10,139 bases of DNA from an uncultured Eubacteriales bacterium (GTDB lineage Bacteria > Bacillota > Clostridia > Oscillospirales > Acutalibacteraceae), in NCBI GenBank assembly GCA_900319615.1, contig ONPE01000110.1, positions 1 through 10,139 of the forward strand, in the 5' to 3' direction. A model generated the notes under the pieces. The model had not been told where the DNA came from, ran no database searches, and was given only the letters and a program-made list of their open reading frames with translations. Every line of letters starts with the position of its first letter. Position 1 is the stretch's first letter. The position numbers and the translations under genes are program-made. This document shows, piece after piece, positions 1-6,192 of this stretch.

Positions 1-890
1 AGCTCCTTTGAGTTATGATCGAGCCCCTTTGAAGGCTCGTCGGCGATCAGCAGCCTCGGGTCGGTCGACAGCGCCTTGCACAGGGCGACGAGCTGTCTTT
101 CGCCGCCGGATATATCGTAGGGATGCCGGTCGAGCAGCGGCGTGAAATCGAACGGCAGGCTTGCCGCCGCAGCCTCACAGCCCTGCAATTCTCTTCGAAC
201 CGTTTCATGCAGGAACACGCTCTCGGCGTCCTGCGGCAGCAGGCTGATATTGCCCTGATAAAGCGAGCCGTTCGCATACGCCTTGAGCGGCTTGCCAAAG
301 AGCCTCACGCTGCCGCTGTAGGGCTTGCGGAGTCCTGCGGCGACCATAGCGGCTGTGCTTTTGCCGGCGCCGTTGGAGCCCAGCAGAGCGAACACCTCGC
401 CCTCGTACACCGTCAGCTCCATGTCGCGCAGGATATCGGCGCCGTTCCTCTCATATCGGAACCATATATTTTTCAGCTCCAGAGCCGGCATTTTTTCAGC
501 TGTTTCCGACTTCGGAGGCAATTCATTGTTTCTTTTGAAGCGTTCGAGATACCGCTGTCCCTCGCGGATGTTCAGCGGAGGCTCGCCTGTACCGGATGTC
601 TTGCGGAACAACCTCGCGGCCGTAGGCAAAAAGCTCAGATACTGGCTGTCGGGCGGCAATTCTTCGGCGATCCTGCGCGGAGGAGCGTCGCACACTATGC
701 GTCCTTGCTCGATGATTAGCAGGCGATCCGCAAGCGGCAGGAGCTCCTCGGAGCGATGCTCGCTGATGATCACGGTCAAGCCGGTCTCGCGGTTCAGGCG
801 GTATATCGTCTCGATAAAGCGCGACGCAGCAACGGGGTCGAGCTGTGCGGTCGGCTCGTCGAGCAGGAGCACCTCGGGGTCGGCTGTCAT
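1..890 (-). CDS. ECF transporter ATPase, distal part (end of first ABC domain plus second ABC domain); partial
   Basis: This frame carries the rest of the two-domain ATP-binding subunit after the frameshift near 900. It is open from the duplication to the window edge with no stop, so the gene continues to the left. The bounds use an in-frame ATG at 890, which has no convincing ribosome binding site; this is probably not an independent start. From that ATG the order is: Walker B of domain 1 (LLLDEPTAQLDP, residues 8-19), the H-switch (SEHR, 43-46), a linker, then domain 2 with Walker A GSNGAGKST (171-179), Q-loop LLPQD (217-221), signature SGGERQ (261-266) and Walker B LLIADEP (280-286). Fused tandem ABC ATPases of this kind (CbiO/YkoD-like) power ECF vitamin transporters by driving the T component. 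The neighbouring T-component gene and the upstream cobalamin riboswitch point to a corrinoid or related substrate. Family assignment is firm; substrate is inferred. Confidence 0.8.
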   Translation of the reverse strand, partial: MTADPEVLLLDEPTAQLDPVAASRFIETIYRLNRETGLTVIISEHRSEELLPLADRLLIIEQGRIVCDAPPRRIAEELPPDSQYLSFLPTAARLFRKTSGTGEPPLNIREGQRYLERFKRNNELPPKSETAEKMPALELKNIWFRYERNGADILRDMELTVYEGEVFALLGSNGAGKSTAAMVAAGLRKPYSGSVRLFGKPLKAYANGSLYQGNISLLPQDAESVFLHETVRRELQGCEAAAASLPFDFTPLLDRHPYDISGGERQLVALCKALSTDPRLLIADEPSKGLDHNSKE

Positions 891-1392
891 GACGGCGGCG
901 CAGGATCACCTCGGGGTCGGCTGTCATGACGGCGGCGAGGTTTACAAGCTGCTTTTCGCCGCCCGAGAGGGTCGAGGTGTCGCGGCCATACAGATCGTCG
1001 ATCTCAAAATACGCTGTGATCTCAGCTATCCTGCGGGCTATATCCTCACGCTTCGCGCCGAGGTTCTCGAGGGTAAAGGCGAGCTCATGCCACACCTTGT
1101 CGGTAACGATCTGCTCGTCCGGATTCTGCGCCACATAGCCTATCTTCATCGCACTCTCGCGGGAGGTCACGGCGGAAAGCTCCCTGCCGTCAAATACGAC
1201 CTCGCCGCTTATGTCGCCGTTCTGCCGCAGCTCCGGCTTCAACAGACGGAGCAGGGTGCTCTTGCCTGAGCCGGTCGCGCCCATCAGGGCGACAAGCTCG
1301 CCGCGCTCTACGGTAAGGCTGACGTCATCCAGCGCCTTATCGGAGCTCCCGGGATAAGCAAAGCTCAAACCTCGGATATCAAAGAGCGCCAT
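523..1392 (-). CDS. ECF transporter ATPase, first ABC domain, truncated by frameshift
   Basis: The start is ATG at 1392, fixed by a strong AAAGGAGG site seven bases upstream and by the ABC fold beginning at MALFDIRGL. A longer frame from 1470 is only overlap with the T-component gene. Residues 1-164 are a normal ABC domain: Walker A LMGATGSGKST (36-46), Q-loop YVAQNPDEQ (86-94) and signature LSGGEKQ (142-148). At residue 164, just where Walker B should run into LLDEP, a 37-bp tandem duplication shifts the frame. Residues 165-289 are then out-of-frame, Arg-rich junk. As written, the product lacks Walker B, the H-switch and the whole second ABC domain and could not hydrolyse ATP. The continuation sits intact in the next frame (1-890). 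The cause may be a true mutation, a reversible slippage or an assembly error. The gene start overlaps the end of the T-component gene by 28 bases, indicating translational coupling. Confidence 0.8.
   Translation of the reverse strand: MALFDIRGLSFAYPGSSDKALDDVSLTVERGELVALMGATGSGKSTLLRLLKPELRQNGDISGEVVFDGRELSAVTSRESAMKIGYVAQNPDEQIVTDKVWHELAFTLENLGAKREDIARRIAEITAYFEIDDLYGRDTSTLSGGEKQLVNLAAVMTADPEVILRRRHDSRPRGAPARRADRTARPRCCVALYRDDIPPEPRDRLDRDHQRASLRGAPAACGSPANHRARTHSVRRSSAQDRRRIAARQPVSELFAYGREVVPQDIRYRRASAEHPRGTAVSRTLQKKQ
863..937. repeat. 37-bp imperfect tandem duplication causing a frameshift
   Basis: Plus-strand positions 863-900 and 900-937 are the same 38 bases with a 37-base period and one mismatch (g at 869, t at 906). 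Read on the minus strand, each copy encodes AAVMTADPEV followed by the start of Walker B. One copy would read EVLLLDEP and the other would read EVILLDEP. Because 37 is not a multiple of three, the insertion shifts the ATPase gene out of frame; removing either copy restores one continuous frame to the window edge. Confidence 0.9.
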
Positions 1393-2228
1393 CTGACCGC
1401 CTCCTTTACGTTGATGATGATCGGGAGGAAGCACAGCAGAGCGAACGCCGCCGCTCCCGCTATCCCCCACGGGGTGAACAGCTCGAAGCCGAGCCTGGGA
1501 TAATAATCAATCTTGGTATTGATCGCGCCGATGACCGTTACAGCGTCCAATATCACACAAAGCAGGATGACGGCGATATCAGCCGTATGGATGCGGTAGA
1601 CGGCATACGAGCTCCTGCGGGATGAGCCGTAGCCGCGCGACTCCATGCTCTCGGCTGTGATTATGCCGTTCTCGAGAGTCCATGTTATCAGCACCGAAAG
1701 TACCCTTGCGCGTCCGCGAACGGCGTCGATAAGATTGCCGTCGTCATAGAGCCCCAGAGCCCGCTGGGTATCCTGTATCTTGCGAAAGCGTATCCTGAAC
1801 AGCCCGACGTATCGGATGCTCATAGAAAGCATCAGCGCCAGCTTCGACGATACTCTGCCGAAGAGATACAGCACCTTGTCAGAGGTGAATGCAGCGCTCA
1901 TGCCGCGAAGACGGTACAGAGCTGCCGCTATCATAGCCGCCGCGACAAGCCCGTAGACCGTTGCTTCAAGGGTGAAGGGACGGTCGTTCACGTAGAACAA
2001 CACCGTAGCGCCCTTGTGGACGAATATCGGATTCAGCACAGCCGCGACTATGAACACAGCCAAAGTGAACAGATGCGCGCGCCTGTCGCAGACTCCGATA
2101 CAGCACAGCACGGAAGATACAAGCGATACGGTTATCAGCAGAGGATCCATGGAGAACATGGTGATGCCGATCACGCTGAGATAATACACAAACAGCGCCC
2201 AAGGATTGAGCTCTTCAAAGCGTTTCAT
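1365..2228 (-). CDS. ECF transporter transmembrane component T (EcfT/CbiQ family)
   Basis: The product is a 287-residue membrane protein that links the ATPases to the substrate-binding S component in energy-coupling-factor transporters. It opens with LNPWALFVYYLSVIGITMF, the typical N-terminal helix of this family. Hydrophobic segments are at about 11-27, 30-46, 52-70, 90-106, 216-237 and 254-273. The cytoplasmic coupling region lies at about 138-205 and ends in SMESRGYG (194-201), matching the conserved Arg-Gly motif that contacts the ATPases. The second of two adjacent ATGs is chosen because AAGGAGG lies five bases before it and the protein then has normal family length; the frame upstream to 2432 has no family-like content. 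The stop overlaps the ATPase start. Which vitamin is moved cannot be read from this subunit; the operon suggests a corrinoid. Confidence 0.88.
   Translation of the reverse strand: MKRFEELNPWALFVYYLSVIGITMFSMDPLLITVSLVSSVLCCIGVCDRRAHLFTLAVFIVAAVLNPIFVHKGATVLFYVNDRPFTLEATVYGLVAAAMIAAALYRLRGMSAAFTSDKVLYLFGRVSSKLALMLSMSIRYVGLFRIRFRKIQDTQRALGLYDDGNLIDAVRGRARVLSVLITWTLENGIITAESMESRGYGSSRRSSYAVYRIHTADIAVILLCVILDAVTVIGAINTKIDYYPRLGFELFTPWGIAGAAAFALLCFLPIIINVKEAVRWRSLISEV
1400..1407 (-). promoter_or_regulatory. Ribosome binding site that sets the ATPase start
   Basis: The minus strand reads AAAGGAGG seven bases before ATG at 1392. It lies inside the 3' end of the T-component gene, so the two genes are probably translationally coupled. 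Confidence 0.8.
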
Positions 2229-2367
2229 CATGTCCTCCTTTATCGAAAATAAGTTATTGCAGGGGCTGAGTCCGCGATCTCGACCGATCAAATACCCGGC
2301 ACAAGCAAAGCAAAGTAAAGTACCCGGCAAATCTTTGGCGCCTGCACCGGTAAGGTTTATCGGTAGA
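2229..2367 (-). other. 139-bp spacer inside the operon with an 8-bp direct repeat
   Basis: This gap separates the DUF4430 protein gene from the T-component gene; the other gene junctions in the operon overlap. It contains the octamer GCCGGGTA twice on the minus strand (plus-strand 2293-2300 and 2321-2328) with a pyrimidine-rich ACTTT/GCTTT stretch between them. I see no terminator and no good promoter, so read-through from the riboswitch is expected. Confidence 0.4.
2234..2240 (-). promoter_or_regulatory. Ribosome binding site that sets the EcfT start
   Basis: The minus strand reads AAGGAGG, then five bases, then ATG at 2228 (two bases for the adjacent ATG at 2231). This favours 2228 and rejects the longer in-frame start at 2432. 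Confidence 0.8.
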
Positions 2368-4251
2368 TCACTCCAGATCCCTGCCGATGTCGGTCGTATA
2401 CAGCCACTCGATGACGTCGCCGTCGCTGACATAGCAGCTCTCGCAGCCTACGTCGGGGAACTCGCCGTTCACGCGGTACATCCAGCCGGAGAGCTCGCCG
2501 TAGTCATATTCGTACAAAAAGTTCAGACCCGCGATATACGCCGAGCCCTTTGCGCCGCGGTTATCCATGGGGATATGCTTCGAGTGGACGGCGGCGAGCA
2601 GCGCGTCATAAACGGTATCGCCGTCGTTCAGCGCGTACTCGGTGGTATCGAGGATGATCCCGTCGTCGGGGATGTACTCGTTCACCTTTTCGCGGTCGAT
2701 TATCGTATCGCAGCGGATGGTGAGAGTTACGGTGAGATCGCCGTCTGCAGCCGCCTCGCGATGATAGCTGTCGGGGCTCTCGAAATTAGTCAGCAGGATG
2801 AAGATAACGCCTGCCGCGGCGATGATACCGACAGCGATATAATTCTTTTTATTTTTCTTTTTAAGAAAATACAGCACAGCGCACGCCGCGCCTGCAGCGA
2901 TCAGAACGCCAGCGATCGCATATCCCTTGTAGCCGCCCGAGCCTGCTTCATCGGCTGTCGCGCGGAGCTGATCTGCGGTCGCCGACGGCTGCATACCGCC
3001 GTAGCTCGGCTTTTGTACAGGGGCGGTCGTCGGAGTAACGGTCGCCTGAGTCTCTTCAGCGCTCACGGTGACCTTTTCGCCCGCGGCGTTGGTGGATTCG
3101 ACATATCTCCTGCCGTCGATCACGACGATGTTCTGATCCGATTGACTCACGGGAGCGTCACCCGGATCATTCGTTCTGTTAGCTCCCGAAGATGACGAAC
3201 CCGACGATGACAAGGATGATGGATTACCCGGAGAGCTTTTGCCGGAGTCAGAAGAGGTATCCCCTCCGCTTTGCTCCGCAGGCTGCGGAGCGCTGTGATT
3301 CGCGTTGTCCATGATATAGAAGGGAGTCTGACCACAGCACATACGCAGATACGCGACCAAGGCGCAGAGCGCCTCGACAGTGGCGTTTTCATCGGTGCCG
3401 CCGCCGGTATGAGAAAAGCTGCCGTCGCCGTTGCGATAAGACATCAGCGCCGACATCGGGGACACGCCGTTCTTGATGAAACGTTCATCAGTCTGAGCGT
3501 CGATGCCGAGCGACGAGAGAGCCATCACCACCTGTGCGGCGCTCTCACAGTTCTCCGCGCCCATAGTCTTGAAGCCGCCGTTGTCGAGCTGTAAGCGGGA
3601 GAGCAGCTCTAACGCCTCATCCACAGCGTAGGTGACATCGGAGCGTCCGCCGTAGTACGGCGCCAAGGACTGTATCGTCATGGCGGTGACGTCCGTATCG
3701 CCGCGCGTGCCCATGACAGCCCAGCCGCCGTCATCCATACGCCGTGAAAGGATCTCGCTTATCAACCCGTCGACGCTGTACAGCGAGCTCTGATAGCCGT
3801 TGTTGAGCAGATGCAGACCGAACACGAGGCTCATAACGCCCAAGCCTCCGATAGCCTCGTCAGCAGTATCTTCGATATAGCGGTCGGTACTGCCGGCAGC
3901 GCAAAGCGCCAAGGCGTATTTCTCCCTCGAGGTAGCCGAATAGACGTTATGGGTGCCGAGATAATCCAGCAAAGCCCTCTCGTAGGATCCGAAATCGTAG
4001 TTGCCCGACTGCGACAGCGCCATCACCGTGAACTCTGACGATACGCCGGCGTTATCGCACAGGTATCCGTCGATGAAGCTCTGTGTACCGTTCGATCCGG
4101 TGCGAGCCTGCTCATATAAGACGATACCGTCGCAGAGGCTCTGTACCTGCGCGACGGTATAGGTTTCATCCGCACTCCCGGCATAGGCTGTGGAGCCGCA
4201 TGACAGTATCAGCAGCAGACACAGCAGCAAAGCGGGGAGCTTATTTTTCAT
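2368..4251 (-). CDS. Membrane-anchored transcobalamin/intrinsic-factor-like protein (cyclase-type repeats plus DUF4430)
   Basis: The product has 627 residues. A signal peptide (1-24) ends in AYA; a cysteine at 18 also makes a weak lipobox, so the export type is open. Residues about 30-305 form a helical repeat domain of the prenyltransferase/terpene-cyclase type, with at least three copies of a D/N-G-G/S-W/F turn followed by an Ala-rich helix (near 174, 224 and 276). A Ser/Gly/Pro/Thr-rich linker follows (about 318-440). Two membrane helices (444-463 and 471-490) flank a short Lys-rich loop. Residues about 505-627 are a DUF4430 (transcobalamin-C-like) domain with TVYDALLAA and SGWMYRVNGEFPD. 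Animal intrinsic factor and transcobalamin hold B12 between an alpha-alpha barrel and exactly such a beta domain. Downstream of a cobalamin riboswitch and beside an ECF transporter, a role as corrinoid-binding surface receptor is likely but inferred. The ATG at 4251 is preferred over a TTG seven codons upstream because the signal peptide begins there; it overlaps the previous gene by 11 bases. Confidence 0.85.
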   Translation of the reverse strand: MKNKLPALLLCLLLILSCGSTAYAGSADETYTVAQVQSLCDGIVLYEQARTGSNGTQSFIDGYLCDNAGVSSEFTVMALSQSGNYDFGSYERALLDYLGTHNVYSATSREKYALALCAAGSTDRYIEDTADEAIGGLGVMSLVFGLHLLNNGYQSSLYSVDGLISEILSRRMDDGGWAVMGTRGDTDVTAMTIQSLAPYYGGRSDVTYAVDEALELLSRLQLDNGGFKTMGAENCESAAQVVMALSSLGIDAQTDERFIKNGVSPMSALMSYRNGDGSFSHTGGGTDENATVEALCALVAYLRMCCGQTPFYIMDNANHSAPQPAEQSGGDTSSDSGKSSPGNPSSLSSSGSSSSGANRTNDPGDAPVSQSDQNIVVIDGRRYVESTNAAGEKVTVSAEETQATVTPTTAPVQKPSYGGMQPSATADQLRATADEAGSGGYKGYAIAGVLIAAGAACAVLYFLKKKNKKNYIAVGIIAAAGVIFILLTNFESPDSYHREAAADGDLTVTLTIRCDTIIDREKVNEYIPDDGIILDTTEYALNDGDTVYDALLAAVHSKHIPMDNRGAKGSAYIAGLNFLYEYDYGELSGWMYRVNGEFPDVGCESCYVSDGDVIEWLYTTDIGRDLE

Positions 4252-5230
4252 AACGCTTCTTGTAAACGACAAAGGTAACGCACGCGCCGATCAGACAAGC
4301 GACGGTGATGAATATCCACAGGTTCCTGTTGGTGGAATCGCCGGTCTTGGGCGAGGTGGAAGAGGAAGAATCCTTTGTTGCGGTGTCCTTAGTTGCGGTA
4401 TCCTTGGTAGCAGGAACAGTCGCGGCTGACGTCGGAGCTACGGTGGCAGCCTCTGTAGCGGCCTCGGTCACATCAGCCTGAGGAGCCTCGGTAGGCTCGT
4501 CAGTGGGCTCCTCGACAGGCTCGGGATCCACGCCGCCGGTGATCTCCGCGATATATACGGGAGGCACGTTGACCTGACCCTCGGGAGCGATCGCGCTGAC
4601 GATATGCTTGCCGTTCACGGTGACGGTGACGGTAGCCTTGCCCTCTTCATCGGTAACGGCCTCGGTAGCTTCACCGTCTACGGTGATAACAGCGCCTGCT
4701 ACAGGTACCGTGATGCTGTTCCAGTCCTCGTCGAAGTCAGCCTTGCTGAGGGTGAGGCTGATCTCGCCGGTCTCTTCATCCTGAGTCACGTTCTCAAAGT
4801 AGGTGTACTTATCGGCAAGTTTTTCGGTATCGGTGAAAACATATGCCGCTACATAGTCGTCGTCCTTGACCGGGTCGGTAAGGCTCCACGCAGATACGTT
4901 GTTGACATAGTAGCCGTAGCTGTAGCCGTTAGCGGTACCCCAGAGACGAGTGAGAGAAAGACCGTACTTGGTCATCTCGGTCTCATAGCCTGCGGCGGCT
5001 CCGCCCTCATAAAACTGCTCATGAGCGGCATACAAAGCGTCGTTGACGGTAAGCGCACCGTCGGCGTCGATATCGGTGACCTGTACCTTTTCGCAAGCCA
5101 GAGCGAGCTTGCCGTCCTTGTCGGCGATGGTGACGAACACCTCTGCGCCGGTATCCTCAGCGGATACGAACAAGACGCCCATGCTCAGAACGATCAGTAC
5201 AGCTAACAATAAAGCTAATGTTCTTTTCAT
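4241..5230 (-). CDS. Cell-wall-anchored protein with transcobalamin-C-like and Ig-like domains (sortase substrate)
   Basis: This is the first gene after the riboswitch. ATG at 5230 has GAGG seven bases upstream. The 329-residue product has a signal peptide (1-24, ending VSA), then a domain at about 29-145 that resembles DUF4430. That domain has TVNDALYAAHE (61-71) and YSYGYYVNN (103-111), matching the NDAL and WxYxVN positions of the clearer DUF4430 domain in the next gene. A beta-rich, Ig-like segment follows (about 172-231, with VTDEEGKATVTV). Then comes a Pro/Thr/Glu/Ala-rich stalk (234-290) with three TATKD-type repeats. The C-terminus is SPKTG (293-297), a membrane helix (about 304-323) and KKRYEK: a sortase sorting signal with Ser in place of the usual Leu. 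The product should be linked to peptidoglycan. It probably captures corrinoid at the surface and passes it inward; that role is inferred from the riboswitch and neighbours. Confidence 0.8.
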   Translation of the reverse strand: MKRTLALLLAVLIVLSMGVLFVSAEDTGAEVFVTIADKDGKLALACEKVQVTDIDADGALTVNDALYAAHEQFYEGGAAAGYETEMTKYGLSLTRLWGTANGYSYGYYVNNVSAWSLTDPVKDDDYVAAYVFTDTEKLADKYTYFENVTQDEETGEISLTLSKADFDEDWNSITVPVAGAVITVDGEATEAVTDEEGKATVTVTVNGKHIVSAIAPEGQVNVPPVYIAEITGGVDPEPVEEPTDEPTEAPQADVTEAATEAATVAPTSAATVPATKDTATKDTATKDSSSSTSPKTGDSTNRNLWIFITVACLIGACVTFVVYKKRYEK

Positions 5231-5282
5231 TTTTATACCTCATTTCAAATATTTTCATTGATCGGGATGATCAAATAAAAGC

Positions 5283-5317
5283 AAAAATAAAAGCTCTTTC
5301 AACCAAAATGAAAGAGC
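5283..5317 (-). terminator. Intrinsic terminator of the cobalamin riboswitch
   Basis: On the minus strand a perfect 9-bp stem GCTCTTTCA/TGAAAGAGC (5309-5317 with 5293-5301) closes a 7-base loop and is followed by TTTTATTTTT (5292-5283). It lies between the aptamer and the first gene, as expected for a riboswitch that stops transcription when ligand is bound. Confidence 0.9.
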
Positions 5318-5359
5318 GCAAAAACGACGCACAGGACAAGGAGCACTGTACATTCTAAC

Positions 5360-5367
5360 GCGCTCTT
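5360..5367 (-). promoter_or_regulatory. Probable antiterminator strand of the riboswitch
   Basis: On the minus strand AAGAGCGC (5367-5360), just after the aptamer, is perfectly complementary to GCGCTCTT (5319-5312), which forms most of the 5' arm of the terminator stem. Pairing of these two would break the terminator and allow transcription. How ligand binding hides this strand is not clear by eye. Confidence 0.6.
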
Positions 5368-5377
5368 CTCGCCAAAG

Positions 5378-5545
5378 ATGCTTACTCGGACGCGGCAGGT
5401 CTCCCGGCTCAGGAGGAAGTGCTCTCGCACGCGGACGGGAACCTTCTCGGATCGTTCCAATGGTAATCTCCCATCCTCTGCTCGGTTACGGTAGTGGCGG
5501 CTGCTCCGGATTCGAACCGGATTCCCTATTAATTGACTCAGCATA
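5378..5545 (-). promoter_or_regulatory. Cobalamin riboswitch aptamer
   Basis: The minus strand carries the B12 box AGCCGGGAGACCTGCC (5409-5394), one base from the usual AGYCAGGAGACCTGCC. Upstream are TAGGGAATCCGG, a short hairpin TCCGG/CCGGA (5521-5517 with 5509-5505), and the core GCCGCCACT (near 5501-5493), in the usual order. ATGCT (5544-5540) and AGCAT (5382-5378) can close the outer stem. It should bind a cobalamin and lower expression of the downstream capture and uptake genes when the vitamin is plentiful. The ligand subtype (adenosyl versus other forms) is not determined. Confidence 0.92.
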
Positions 5546-5645
5546 CAACTCATACCGATATCCAACTAAACTCATCAACATCAATGCGTTTTATTGAAAA
5601 TCAGTATACTTATCAAACCGCATCCATATTCAATTACTATTTGAT

Positions 5646-5674
5646 ATTATACAACAGCTTTATTGCAAATTCAA
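5646..5674 (-). promoter_or_regulatory. Sigma-70-type promoter of the B12 operon
   Basis: The minus strand reads TTGAAT (5674-5669), a 17-base spacer, then TATAAT (5651-5646). Transcription would start near 5639, giving roughly 90 bases before the riboswitch aptamer. Spacing and the -10 box are ideal. Confidence 0.75.
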
Positions 5675-5732
5675 TTCCAAAATAGTTACAGATTTTGAAT
5701 TCTTTACAGAATAAAGGCTGTAGAAAAAACCG

Positions 5733-6090
5733 ATGCCATCCCGAGGAGGTCACTATGAATTGTCATTGCGAGGGCTTTAGCCCGTGGCAATCTCAACCTT
5801 GTTATCGCCTACATGGTGCCCCCTTGTCGTAAAAAACGTTTGCAGTGGCAAAAAATCGGCGTAGCAGTAACAGTGTCATTACGAGGAGGGCACTGCAAAT
5901 TACCTTATTATCGCCCGACACGGGAATCCTCTTGATAGGAGCAATCATCCGGTACGTCAGACACGCGTGACTCGCCCCATCTCCCTTAGGAAAAGGAGGC
6001 AAAGGGCGGTACGTCGCAAGCGCGTACTAAAAACCGGGTGTGGGCGAAGCCCACCATCAACTCCTAACTCCTAACTCCTAATTCCTAACT
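5733..6090. repeat. Mosaic of short palindromic dispersed-type repeats, non-coding
   Basis: This stretch between the B12 promoter and the next terminator has no gene with a plausible start. It holds several hairpin units. 5765-5791 pairs ATTGC with GCAAT and GGGC with GCCC. 6009-6025 is a near-palindrome with GTACG and CGTAC arms. 6040-6054 pairs GTGGGC with GCCCAC around GAA. The motif CGAGGAGG(T/G)CACT occurs twice (about 5742 and 5882), and GGTACGTC occurs at 5951 and 6008. The TGTCATTGCGAGG...GCAATCTC pattern is a familiar kind of intergenic repeat in bacterial genomes. Copy number elsewhere in this genome is unknown. Confidence 0.6.
6061..6088. repeat. 7-bp tandem repeat (CTCCTAA, four units)
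   Basis: Three exact CTCCTAA units are followed by one TTCCTAA unit, with partial units on both sides. It lies in non-coding DNA at the end of the palindromic repeat mosaic. Confidence 0.85.
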
Positions 6091-6158
6091 ATAATATCTC
6101 TCCCAACGCCGTGATCTATCTAACTTTTGACACCATCAAACACAACAGTATGGCGCAC

Positions 6159-6184
6159 AAAAAAGAGGGCTGCAAAAGCAACCC
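6159..6184 (-). terminator. Intrinsic terminator after the 384-residue membrane protein gene
   Basis: On the minus strand GGGTTGC/GCAGCCC forms a 7-bp stem with one G-U pair around TTTT, followed by TCTTTTTT. It begins about nine bases after the stop codon of the gene that ends at 6193. Confidence 0.88.
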
Positions 6185-6192
6185 CCCGATCA

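Noticed and set aside
863..937. Programmed ribosomal frameshifting in the ATPase
   Set aside because: There is no slippery heptamer or downstream structure; a 37-bp tandem duplication fully explains the shift.
325..1269. 314-codon plus-strand frame
   Set aside because: It is antisense to the ATPase gene, whose ABC motifs are unmistakable on the minus strand; GC-rich DNA often has such long mirror frames.
1393..1470. Upstream extension of the ATPase start to 1470
   Set aside because: The added 26 residues are low-complexity and overlap the T-component gene; the strong ribosome binding site at 1400-1407 sets the start at 1392.
2206..3195. 329-codon plus-strand frame
   Set aside because: It is antisense to the DUF4430 protein and T-component genes and has no coherent domain or ribosome binding site.
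5299..5565. 88-codon minus-strand frame
   Set aside because: It lies over the cobalamin riboswitch and terminator; the RNA structure explains the sequence and the translation looks like no protein.
5802..6002. 66-codon minus-strand frame
   Set aside because: It is made of the palindromic repeat units and lacks a ribosome binding site; a chance frame through repeats.
6061..6088. Possible CRISPR repeats in the CTCCTAA tract
   Set aside because: Units are 7 bases and directly adjacent with no spacers; this is a simple tandem repeat.
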